DNA of 64,000 bases, from assembly GCA_015680685.1 (NCBI GenBank), contig MNCI01036322.1, forward strand, positions 15,200-79,199, in the 5' to 3' direction. The DNA is from Gnetum montanum. Taxonomy: Eukaryota > Streptophyta > Gnetopsida > Gnetales > Gnetaceae. The stretch's first letter is position 1. Every line of letters starts with the position of its first letter. A model generated the notes under the pieces. It saw nothing but the letters and a program-made list of their open reading frames with translations, searched no databases and was not told the DNA's origin. Positions 22,886 to 34,190 of this stretch are shown piece by piece. A program made the translations under genes and the position numbers.

Positions 22886-24421
22886 TGTAACAACGAAAAA
22901 TGTTGATCGCTGGAAATACCGAGCGGAGTTCCATGTACATAGTTCCAACCCCGGATCTATGCAAGGGCCGTGCTGGAGAAGATGAATCTGAGGTTTCTTG
23001 AATAGCCTTGTTGATCAGACAGGAACTTACTTAATTAGTAAAATTTTGTAATAACTGAATGGAAAAATGGCAATTTTAATGAGGAGATATAATATTGTTA
23101 ATCTTGAAGGTAATCGAGAGTGATGTAAATGATTCAAAGCAATTGCAAAATCTATGTATACAGGATGCAATAAATTGAATTTAGAGAGAGTGCAATCTCA
23201 AGATCTAGGATTTTGCTTACAAATGAAATATATTGGATACAATGATTATAGGTAGACTTAGGTTTAGATGAAGCACATGCCAGGAACAAGAAATCTATTC
23301 AAAGATGAAACAAGCAAAGACCGATCTACCTTGTTCTAGCCAATCTGGGCATAAGGGAGTAAGACCCAAAGCAGAATGTCCCCTAACTAAAAGTTTCTGA
23401 TCAAAAGCTCTTGTCAGTCACCTTCAATGTTCTTACGGTTGTCGATCCTCTTTTTTTCTCTTACCAATCTTCGCCAAAAAGTTGTTAGCAATTGCCAATG
23501 AAAGAAAATTGCTCACGGAGAAAATTTGCCAACCGAGTGAAATTTTTTGCTCCCCTTTGATCCTTTTCAACTGGAGTATTTATAAGGTTAGGGTCAAGAA
23601 AAAAACATGGTTTAGATGATGCATGTCTTGAACATACAAAATGCCATTGACTTGATGCATTTGTGTTTGAAGCTCGTGATGCTATGATGTGTTACACTCT
23701 GAAGTGTAATGTATCGTAATCTACCTTTGTTGGAGCATTGATAACAAACTGTCATGCAGTTACACTATAATACACTAGAGAGCATATTGTGGCATAAGAA
23801 CTGCCAATGCTTGAATGTTGTTATCTCTGTTGTTGCTTGTATTACCGCTATGTCATGCTACATTACATTGCATAGTGTAATTCAGTGTAAGATAGCAAAC
23901 CTGCAAAAAATTGAAGTGTTGTCACTGCGCTTCCCTTGTTTCTTTCTAGTCTTTCTAGGGTTTATTACACTACACTGTGTAATGTAGCATAATAGGCCCT
24001 TAGCCAAAAAAAAGGAAAACTTGCTGAGATGTGCGACATGTTGCAGATCCTTGCTTGAGCCTTGAGATTTTTTTGGATCATTGAGGTCTCAAATTTTACT
24101 ATCTTCATTGTTTCAACTAGATGGACTGTCTTCTTGTATTACGCTACATTATGCTACATTACGCTACATTGCTTAATGTGGCGTAATATGCTAAAAGTTA
24201 AGATTTTTGAAACATAGCTAACTCACAAAGTTGAAGGCTTGCCATTATGCACCCCTTGTCTTGTTCTGTCCTCTGGAGTCTATTACGCTCCGATGCATGG
24301 TGTGGTGTAATAGGCCCTTAGCCAAAAAGGGAACTTGCTGAGCCGTGACTTGTCACAAATCCTTGCCTGAGTCACAAGATTTTGCTAAACCGTTGAGGCC
24401 TCGAAATTTCACAGTGTTTCA
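22886..24421 (-). mobile_element. Element B: 5' LTR
   Basis: This is the partner of 7605-9126. It carries the TATA box on the minus strand at 23577-23584 and keeps the intact TGAAACAC start (24421 leftwards). Many CG dinucleotides of the other copy are TG or CA here, and the reverse, as expected from decay of methylated cytosines. Confidence 0.9.
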
Positions 24422-24456
24422 CTCGATGTCAGAGAAAATGAAAACATGCTTCATCA
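24422..24456 (-). mobile_element. Element A: 3' LTR, last 35 bp
   Basis: This is the remainder of the LTR split by element B. It reads 'ctcgatgtcagag' then 'aaaacatgcttcatca', matching 33655-33689 of the other LTR. Confidence 0.85.
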
Positions 24457-26500
24457 TACCCCCACAACTCAATGAAAAACTCATCCTCAAGTGAATAAGA
24501 GGAATAAGTTCTTATAAAATATTAGAAAGGTATGTGATTATTGACTAAAATACAAACTAACTTAGATGGAACAGACAAACTTTGAATGCCCAAGTGTATA
24601 GAGATACAACTTTTTACAAAATTGAGTATTCATGATAAGAGAAGTGAACACCTAGATAACACTGACATCCAACACCTTTTGATAGCTAAAGAATAATAGA
24701 GAAGATCCAATGATCATGAATATTCATCATTGTGTGGTACTACCACATCAACCTTGGTGAAGATGGTATCACTTCCAATCCATGCTTTCCATTGCAATCA
24801 CAACAAAATCATGAATTAGTATGAAATATGTAACACATATATGTTAAATTCCTTGTCTTATTGGTGGTTACACTAAGCTAGGTTGTGATTGTGATAGATT
24901 AATTCCTTTATTAGTGTTAGTAAGAAGGCTAACAAATAGGGTAAAATAGATAAGTGGTCCATTAAATTTGAAAAAGTTCAATACAAGGAAATATTTGAAG
25001 AGGCTGTAAGAATTCACAACAATATAAAGGAAAGTTCATGGAAAACTATTGTGAAGATGTGAAAAATTGAATGTCATTGATGGGGTAAACAAAAGAATTG
25101 AATTATAAGAGTGTTTAAGGGTAAAGTACTTAACTAATCCAACCAAAAGATATGCAAGCGGGTCCTTTTCAAAGTAGGCATAGGGCTTTTATGCCCTTGC
25201 ATAACTTCAAACCAAAGATTTTGTGGGCTTTGTGGATGATTAATGGTTAGAGAAGGTTAAGTACAAAAACCTATAGGAAACTAACTAAGAATTCTGACAC
25301 AACAAACTAGGACATTGAATAAGAACATGAAACCAATAGTGAGGTGAGACATGGAAAGCATAGATGGATGAGAGAGAGTGGAATGGAGTTCTTGATTAAG
25401 GTTACATGAAGTCTCTTGTGGATTTTGTGGTTAAATGACTTGAGAGGATTCATCTTTGGTCTAGACCCAAAACCAACCACATTCAGTGATTTTGCATCAT
25501 TATTCTAAGTCCAGTTCCTTCCTTGAGACATAAGAGTGCTCCCACAGAACAACCACCATTCCTTATTAGAGAAGAAAAGAGAAGTAGGATGTGAGGAAGG
25601 GCCTTAGTTAGAGATAACTAGTCACATAACTAGTGCTTGTAGCCTATTTATTTATCTAAGGGGTGCACTTTAAATTCTCATCATTTTTCTTGAAATGGTA
25701 ACCACACCATGCAAAGATGTATACATTTATATTATCTAAGGGATGTGCTTTGAAATGGTAACCACACCATGCAAAGATGTATGTAGTTATTTTTTCTAAG
25801 GGGTGTGCTTTGAATTCCCATCATTCTTTTTTCTGATGAGAACCATACCATGCAAAGACTTATTCAACTTTCTTTTATTCATCAACATGGAATGGTAAGA
25901 AATCCATGAAAATACACATGCACCCAAGCAACAGAAAAGCACAAAGAACACTGAATCCCTTTGAAGCCACACCCTATTCAAACCTTTAAATCCTTCCCAA
26001 TTCTAGAAACTACCAAAGTTACAAATTTGTTAATGTTTTGTTAATGAACAAGGGACTACATGTTTCCAAAACAAGGAAAGCCATAGAGTTTGTGAATGGG
26101 TAGATGTTGTGGACTCACTGCCTATTGCATGAAAAAGAAACCATGTACTAATTATCTAGAATGAAAACCCAAAAACCAAATACCAACAATCAAATAACAA
26201 AATAGTACATACTACCATCAAGAAATGCATTATCATTGTACCTAAAAATTATTAACAAAAAGTTAGAAAATCACACCAAAATAAAATAAAATAAAATATA
26301 AAAGAAAGTGTAAAATATTTTTAAAATAACAAATGTACTAACGATGGTGTAAAAAAAATTAGAAATCAAAAATATGTAAACTAAAAAATGTGTAAAACAA
26401 AAAAATTATAAAATAAAAAATGTCTAAAAAAATTGAAAAATTGAGGATTTGCTTATATGATTAGCATTGGTGGCCATCTCCCCCATGACTAAGTTGAAAG
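24457..26500 (-). other. Element A polypurine tract and 3' UTR
   Basis: On the minus strand the tract GTTGTGGGGGTA directly precedes the LTR. The UTR behind it has no domain but is conserved within the family (element Y at 6190-6822 and 33690-34170, element C at 48976-49100 and 52800-53900). It includes a three-unit tandem repeat (25656-25860) and an A-rich, TAAAAA-type low-complexity stretch at 26270-26450. Confidence 0.65.
25656..25860. repeat. Three-copy tandem repeat in element A UTR
   Basis: Units of about 80, 60 and 65 bp start at 25656, 25736 and 25796. Each opens with 'ctaaggg' and contains 'ccatgcaaaga'. The middle unit lacks about 18 bp. Confidence 0.8.
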
Positions 26501-26508
26501 GAGGAGAT

Positions 26509-27720
26509 CTAAAATATGAAGCATGGTTGTCCATCTGATGAGGCATTTATTATATTAGCTAGCTTATGCTTGTGAAAAGGTTTGATTTGTTGGATGTTGA
26601 TAAGCCATTTCTTGTCTAGGATCTCAAGTTTGTAAATGATCATGATCCAAAAAAAAAGTTTTGTAAATGATGTAAGGTCCTTCCCACAACATTTGGAACT
26701 TAGTTTGTTGAAGTATGTGTGTGGGATTTTAATAGAGAACCTTATCTCTTGGTTGATATTTGACTTTTCTAATTTTAAGGTCATGACACTTTTTGTTGTA
26801 GGCATTGTACAACTTGTTAGAAAATAGGTCTACCAATCCATTTTCATCTAGCAAGTTAAGATTCATTAGTCTTTGTTTTTGTGCTAGACTCAAGTCAAGG
26901 TCGAGGTCATAGGTTGTTGAAAGTGTACAAAGCTTGAATTGAATAGGAAGTGTTGGTAATTTTCTATACATTACCTCATAGGGAGAATAGCCTATAGGAA
27001 GTGTCCATGTTGAGTGGGAGGCCCAAAGGGCATCATTGATTTGTTTGCTTTAGTATTTCCTATATTTGCTAACAGTTCTTGTTAGAATCCTTCTGATTTC
27101 CCTATTGGTAACCTTAGCTTAACCATTAGCTTGAGGATGGTAGGGTGTTGTGAGTTTATGTTCAACCCCCAAGTGTTACATGAGCTTCTAAAAAGTAGTA
27201 CATGTAAAGTGAGTTCCATTTTCATAAATTAATGAACATGGAATACCAAACCTGTTTACAACATTTAGTTATACAAACTGAGCAATAGTAGAAGATGTAT
27301 AGTTGATTATGGTTGCTACTTCTACCCATTTTGTACAATATTCAATAGCAACTTTGATGTACACCTTTCCATTTGACATGGACGTGATGGAAACCATGAA
27401 GTTAATGCCCCAAATGTCAAAGGGTTCTAGTGGTTGAATCCATTGTTAAGGTTCCTCCATTCAAGTAGTCATTCCACCCTCTCATTCGCATTGTTCAAAA
27501 GAAAGGACATAATGGTGAGCATCCCTAAAGATTGTTGGCGAGTAGTACCCTACCATCAATATTTTAATGGTCATGTATCTCCTAACATAGTGTCCTCCAC
27601 AAGGACCTTTATGAGTGTCTTGGAGAATGTACAATTGATTGAGAACAAGGACACACCAGCGAACTAAGCCATTGGCACATACCTTGGAGAGGTGTTCATT
27701 GATCTCCATGAAGTATTTTA
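26509..27720 (-). pseudogene. Element A integrase (decayed)
   Basis: The N-terminal zinc domain is read at 27709-27482 (HKGPCGGHYV, VGYYSPTIF, SFEQCE). The core follows near 27400-27100 with GIPCSLIYENGTHFTC and TPYHPQANG, the region of the second Asp (here E in YENG) and the catalytic Glu. The C-terminal part at 26971-26729 reads LMNLNLLDENG, KKCHDLKIRK and QPRDKVLY, which fits the Athila-type pattern of LNELDE, Y-x-x-K-x-WHD and GDKVLL. Stops and frameshifts make it inactive. Confidence 0.8.
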
Positions 27721-27739
27721 CCTAGTGAAAAAACTACTA

Positions 27740-29560
27740 TTTCTTCTAGTGGTGCAAACATTCTGGCATCTCTTGAATGAGAAGATAGGTGAGAATGCCA
27801 TCATACCAATTAGGCTCACTGGGAAATTGTTCAATTATAGCCCTAGTAAAGAGGAGTTCATCAGGAAACATATCATCTAGTGATTTTTCTTTCTTTTTGT
27901 TGTCCCATGGCAACTGAGATAAGTGATCAATGATCACATTCTCAGTGTCCTTTTGATCTATCATTGTAAGATCAAATTCTTGCAAGATCACTAGTCACCA
28001 TATAACACGAGGGCTTACTGTTGGCTTGTTCATCATGAAGCATATGGCACTGTGGTCCGTGTGCACAAACACCTTATATCCAAGCACATAATGCCTAAAT
28101 TTTTCTAGAGCAAACACCACTATCATCAACTCTTTCTGTGTAGTGGTGTATTTTAGTTATGCACCTACAATGCTTTGGCTAGTGTAGTGGATGTAGTATA
28201 GACATTTCTTGTCATCTAACTATCTAAGCACAACTCCCAAGGCATAATTTGATGCATTTGTAATGATATGAAATGATTGGGACTAGTTAGATGCTTGTAG
28301 GATTGGAGTTTCTACAAGTTTCTTTTTTAGTTGTTGGAAAGCTTTTTCACATTCTATGGTCTAAACAAAGGAAACATCTTTTTTTATTAACTCCACCAAT
28401 GAGTTTGCGATGTTAGAAAAATTCTCTATGAATCGCTGGTAGTGGCCAATATGTCCAAGGAATGATCAAACATCTTTGACAATGTTTGGTTGGCAAGTGA
28501 TTCCTTGGATGACCCTTATTTTCTCAGGGTCTACCTCAATTCCTACTTGTGATATTCTGTGCCCCAATACAATGCCCTCTTGGACCTTTAAGTGACTTTT
28601 TTTCCAATTGAGACATAAGTTGGTTTCAACACATCATTTTAACACTTACTCAAGGTGGTCTAGAACTTGCTTAAATGTAGTTCCATAAGTGGAGAAGTCA
28701 ACTATGATGACTTCCACACCACTTTTGATTTGCTATTGAAAAATACTTAGAACCAAGCATTGGAATGTAGTAGGAGAATTTCATAAACCAAATGACATCT
28801 TGTGATATGAAGAAATCCCCCAAGGACTTGTGAATGTTGTCTTCACTTGGTCCTCTTGTGCAATTTCAATTTGGTTATAGCCACTATAACCATCTAGAAA
28901 AATATAGTAGCAATTCCTAGATATTGCATCTAGCACTTAATCAACAAATAACAATGGAAAATGATCCTTGAATGTTGCCATATTCAATAGCTAAAAATCA
29001 ATACAGACCTGCCACTTGCCATCTTTCTTTAACACAATGATGGGTGGACTAACCCACTCACTATGTGTAATGGGATAAATGAACCCTACCTTGAGGTGTT
29101 GTTTAATTCCCTCCTTGCTGATTTGCTAAAATTTGGGATTCAATTGCCTCTAAGACTATCTTTTTGGCTTCATGGCTAGATCAGTGTAGATGTGATGCTA
29201 GCATATACTAGGATCAATCCCTATGAGTTTAGGATATGACCAAGAAAAAGCTATTGAACATTTTTCAACTACCTTCAACAACATCTTTTTCTACTCTGGA
29301 GTAATATTTGCATTGATTATGACTGGCTTCCCATTTCTCAAAAACACATATTTCATTCTACCTAGTAGCATTTTCAGTTCAAGGGGATCTTGCTTGAAAC
29401 TTTCAGGAATTTCCAACTCCCCCCAATAGGTATCATCATTTGTATCATCAGAGAGTTGGTGATGAACTTGCTCTAGTTCATCCATGCCTACAACGTATGT
29501 GCATGTCAGGCTCTCAGTTGATTCCATGCAAAGTGTGCTACTCTCAAAATTAACAGTCAA
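27740..29560 (-). pseudogene. Element A reverse transcriptase and RNase H (decayed)
   Basis: The RT follows a linker (29560-29291, ELEIPESFKQDPLELK). The catalytic site near 28710 reads VEVIIVDFSTYG on the minus strand, where gypsy elements of this type have VEVFMDDFSVYG, so one catalytic Asp is lost. RNase H ends at 27991-27746 with MILQEFDLTMIDQKDTENV and DHLSQLPWD, the usual end of the domain before integrase. Confidence 0.8.
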
Positions 29561-29652
29561 CCACTAGGTGCCCTCCTATTTTATGCTTGCTGTGTATAGA
29601 CACCTTTAAATTTTGACTTCTAGTGCACACTATTTGCATGTAGAGATAGATT

Positions 29653-30150
29653 CTAGTGCACACAATTGCACCTTGTATCGCTATATGTGATGCATGAAAC
29701 TCTCTTCTTCTCAATCTTTTCAAATTCATTTTCTTTGGATATTTCTAATGAAAGATCTTTGATACCCATTTTGTCATCAATGGTGCTTAGCCATGCCATT
29801 CCCATGATAATTTTGAAATACCCTTTGTAGTTCTCCACTTTGATTACTAGGAAATTAGCAAGATAAGACCATCCATAAACAGTGGTCACAATGTCTTCTA
29901 CTAGTTCCAATGGAATAGTGATGGACTAGTTTGCCAATTCTAATCTTATGTTGCTCTTCTTGAGAGGAGGCATGTTCCATGCAGTGTACATCTTGTGAGA
30001 AATTAAATTGACATTAGAACCTAATTCAAGAAGAGCTTTGCATGGTTGATTCCTAGTAATTTGCAAATAAATGAGAGGACTTCCAAGATCGGCTAATTTC
30101 CTAGGATGGTTTCTATCATGGATCTCATTAGAAAGAGTGTGAGTAAGCAT
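29653..30150 (-). pseudogene. Element A protease (decayed)
   Basis: LIYLQITRNQPCKALLELGS then NVNLIS (30150-29926) matches the ALLDLGASVNLLP-type active site of Athila proteases, but the catalytic Asp is replaced (ELGS). The following segment 29910-29653 (IIMGMAWLSTIDDKM) corresponds to the GRPFLAT...IDV end of the protease. It lies in order between gag and RT. Confidence 0.75.
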
Positions 30151-30159
30151 TATAGTATG

Positions 30160-32706
30160 GATCCTAGGTAGATTTCGGTTTGAAGGGGACTCAAAGGTGT
30201 TTGATACATAGGAAGATTAAGTAACATGGTTGTCAACTGGAGGTGTAATTGAGGGCATAGGTGCAGGGTTGAAAGAAAGGTCTTTTCTTTGTTAAAGTAT
30301 TTGACCCATCCTATTGATAAACTAGTTGTAGATTAATGGTGCTCATAGCGTTTCATTGTTGTGGTTGAGTTGGTAGTTCACGCTACATAGGTGAAGTAGG
30401 TGGTAGCTCTATAGGTTGAGGAGGAACATGTGCAAGGATAGGAAGAGGATAACAATAAGAGGTGGCATCCTATCTTTCATGTGGAGAATGGGTTTGATAG
30501 TAATCAAAAGGGTGTTAGTGTGATTCAAAAGTAGAAACATGACTAGAGGAGTCACATGAAGACAAGGGCTACTAAATATAGTAACCATATGGATTAGGCT
30601 ATTAATAAGGGTATTGCTACCTTGGTGGTGCTAGTACCCATTATTGTGGTTGCTACCACTATTGATACTACTCATATGGTTTTGGTGGAGCTCCACTTGG
30701 ATGATGTACTTATTATTGGTGAAATTGCCTAAAATTACCTTGAGGATAAGGTAATTTTCTAGATGTTTACCTTTGTGTTAGTCATGAACTCCAAACATAC
30801 ATCCCAGACTCCTATAAGTGTGACATAATGGGGCAACATCCCTTAGGATATACATATTGGCAGATGTCACACCCACCATCATCATCTAATTCGCTCTCCA
30901 CAATTGCATCTATCTTAGCAATCTTACCCTTACCTTTTTGATAGGCACGTTGAACTTCCTTGCACCTCTTGCACTCACGATCACTACCTTGTTCTTTGAA
31001 CTCTTCAGCAATTTTTAGGAAAGCTTGAAATCTACTATCCATGGAGTCCCATAACTAATCAAACTTGGATGCAATTTTAGATTGAAATTTTTGGAGTGGC
31101 AAGGTTTTCTTATTCACCATCTCATCAGATGCAGGATTTTCCTCACTATCACAGAATCAAACCTCCCTCTTATGAATGGATGGATCATGGTTATACTCTT
31201 TTTTCACTTTCTCTTTTTCGTAGTTCACCCTTCTCTTAGTTACCTACTTGATTAATCTTTGTATTTGATAGGCACTTAATTTTGATAGTCACCCTTGGAC
31301 ATAGAAACTAAGGTTTCTCCTCATTTCTAGTTGAAGCATGTCTACAATGTGGCAAAGTTGATCTAGTTGAGAATAACCATGGCCAAGACATTTGTGCATT
31401 AATGAATAGTATCAACTGATGATAGCATTCAAAGGTTTGGGTGTTCCTTGTTTTCATCCTTGGATTTTCCTTCTCAAGTTGAACACTCTGGAGTATGTTT
31501 GATATTTACCATTAAACAATTCAAGCATGGTACTCCATTGTCTGATAAATTCTAACTCTAAGGACCTATACCAGTTCTCTACTTCTTTGATGAGTATCCT
31601 TGGGAACAACTTAAGTTTTTGCCACTCATTTACTATATTCTACATGGTACATGCATCTTGAAAAGCTTAGAGATGATTTTGCATATTAGTGTTATATCCT
31701 GCTTCAAATCAAGTAATATTATTCATGTCTAGCCTTTTGATTTGACTATCCTTGACATGGCTTACTAGAATTTGTACTGCCTCAACAATATTAAGTATAC
31801 TTCGAGTATCAAGTAAAGGCTCATTGAGGCCTTGATCATGGTGCCTATGATGACTTTACTACCCCTTCATTCATGGTGATGTGCCTCTCTTGAATGTTCA
31901 TGCCCTTGATCTTGCCTTTCTTGATGGTCATTTCATTCATTTTGGTCTCATCAATCATTTTGATCACTTCCATCATGGTCTCACCTCTTGTGGTTGTGAT
32001 TAGAGCCAAAAGAAGATGATGATGATGAAGATGAAGGGGAAGAGGAAGGAGTACTAGCACCATCATGGTGCCTACTACCACCTCTTTGATGATCATGACC
32101 ATGATCATGATCTTATTTCTTGTCTACATCCTTGCCTTGATTTTCCTCTTTGGATCCTTCTTTGTCATTTGATGCATTCTTATTAGAACCAAGATTGTGA
32201 ATTGTGGACTACAAGTTCTAGTTTTGACCTCCATCATCAAATTCAAAGAGAGGAATTTCACTGAATGGATAACCTCCAAAGAAGGATTCCCCATAATTTT
32301 TTTGGTATAGTAGGAATGGAGAATCATTAAATCCTTTTTCCTTTGTGAATTCATGACATTACACTAACTAGCAATCTTGGAGACATTGTGCCTTAGTGGG
32401 ACGATAATCCCTGAAATCACTATCTTGCACAACACACTTAGCATGATGTTTCTAAAGACCCAGATGGATAAGTCCTTGGTAAAGCATTGTAGGAATAGAT
32501 TGATTGGGTTGAAACATAATGTTTCCCTCCATGTCATGCCACCATAGCTATTCATCCTAATGTAGGATAAAGGTGAAATTGGGTATATACTCATTAGGAT
32601 GAGCATATACCATTCGATATTGCTAAGGCACTAACTATTGAACTCCATTAGACCTGGATAGAGAAGCACTCATATGATAAGAAGACATCTCAATTAGATG
32701 ATAAAA
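30160..32706 (-). pseudogene. Element A gag (decayed)
   Basis: Several frames together carry the family gag. Its hydrophilic Ser/Asp/His-rich N-terminal part is at 32354-31900, as in elements Z and C. The core lies near 31800-31250. The C-terminal part at 31042-30812 includes a cysteine-containing segment (ECKRCKEVQ, GGCDICQYV). Many shifts are present. Homology to Z and C gag rests on shared order and composition. Confidence 0.65.
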
Positions 32707-32819
32707 ACATAGTGTGTTTTAAAATTTTGTTATAGTAATCTTAAGATGTGATGTGACTCTAAGGTTCATTCCAATGATTTAAACAATTTTCACCAAATCC
32801 TAGATAGTACATGAAACAA

Positions 32820-32846
32820 AAAAAAGGTCCCTGGCAATGGCACCAA
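32820..32846 (-). other. Element A primer binding site
   Basis: On the minus strand TTGGTGCCATTGCCAGGG follows the 5' LTR directly. It resembles the tRNA-Asp-type site TGGCGCCGTTGCCGGGGA and is the best kept of the three family copies in this window. Confidence 0.7.
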
Positions 32847-33689
32847 TGATGAGTAGCGAGGTACCCCTACATCCAACCATATGAATCACTAAGGCATTTA
32901 CACATGATTTGGTCAAATTCTGTGGACCTATAGTTCTCTAGTACACTAGTTTTTCTATGAAGTGAAACAAGTGTTGAAAATGTTTGTTGTCTTTCCAACT
33001 ACACTTTTGAAGCTCAGGAGTATGGTTTAAGTGCAATTTAGGTACATGATTTTTCTTATTTTATGTTTTATAATTTTGATTACTTATAACAAGAATGAAA
33101 GGTAAAGTAATTTAAGATCTAATTCATCTACTACATAGCTAGCCTAANACTGCCCCACTTTCCTAGATACATCTTGGACACATAGTGCTATTGGACTACC
33201 AAATGTTAAGCATTTCTAGGTTACCAAGGAATATATGTATGCTCAAAGTGGTCATGATTGTGTTCATTAACAACTAGAAATTAATTGCTTAATTGAAATG
33301 CAATAAAGTACAGTGCATTAAAAGAAACATTAATCTATTCTTAGTGTTGCAAGGTTTATCAAAAGAGTTCATTTTTATTCCCATCACACTGCTGCACTCA
33401 AGTACATCAGTGTTTTAAAAAGAATCATATACACTTAGACTCATTGTGCGAGCACTCAAAAAATATTCTAACTATGGAGAGAATAAATTGTAAGAGCTTT
33501 GCTAATCTGACAAGAAATTAAAAAAACTTGATGTCAAATTAGGAGCCCAAGCACTATATTTATAGGCCAACATATACCCCTTGATGTCGAATACTTGATG
33601 TCGCATCTAGGCTCCGATGTCGAATACTTGATGTCAAGGCTCCTACATCAAATACCTGACATCGGAGCAAATGAAAACATGCTTCATCA
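32847..33689 (-). mobile_element. Element A: 5' LTR
   Basis: This 843-bp LTR reads, on the plus strand, from TGATGAGTAGCG to GCTTCATCA. The minus-strand TATA box TATAAATA is at 33557-33564. U3 (33580-33670) has several copies of a unit like 'gatgtcgaatacttgatgtc'. One ambiguous base (N) lies at 33148. I saw no target duplication around A (left CAATT, right TAAGT). Confidence 0.88.
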
Positions 33690-34190
33690 TAAGTCATTAA
33701 GTAATAAGATCATATGTTACTTTTAGTTTTAATATGAAATAACCTTCATGTTTTCATGATGTAGACTCCACATGAGATAAATGAGATGGGTGGAACCCAT
33801 GAACTCACTGCCTAATACTACCAGAAACTAATAGACTATTAGTAGAAATATAATTCAAGGACAAAGTTAGCCTAAATATTAAATAATACCCTTAATAGCT
33901 ACATTCAATGATTCCAAAAATTCATAGTAGCCATGGAACAAAATCAAAGATTTCAAGTAAACTAAATGATAATAATAAGAAAAGAAAAATATACAAAAAA
34001 TAATCAGTAAAATATAAAGAAAATGGATAACATATAAAGAACGTTGCATAAAAAAATAAGAAAAACCCCTTTTCATCCTTGTCAAGATGTTATCATACAT
34101 GGATATCTCCACCACGACTAAGCTGGAAGGAGAAGATTCTGAAAATAGAGTGAACTTTTTCTTAATCAAAGGTGTTAGTGTTGGGGTTAG
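33690..34190 (-). other. Element Y: 3' UTR, right of element A
   Basis: This continues the UTR interrupted at 6822. 'gaactcactgcc' and 'tatctccaccacgactaagctggaag' correspond to 26105 and 26468 in element A. No gene is present. Confidence 0.65.

Noticed and set aside
6818-33694. Target-site duplication for element A
   Set aside because: Left CAATT and right TAAGT do not match; the insertion is supported only by continuity of element Y sequence.
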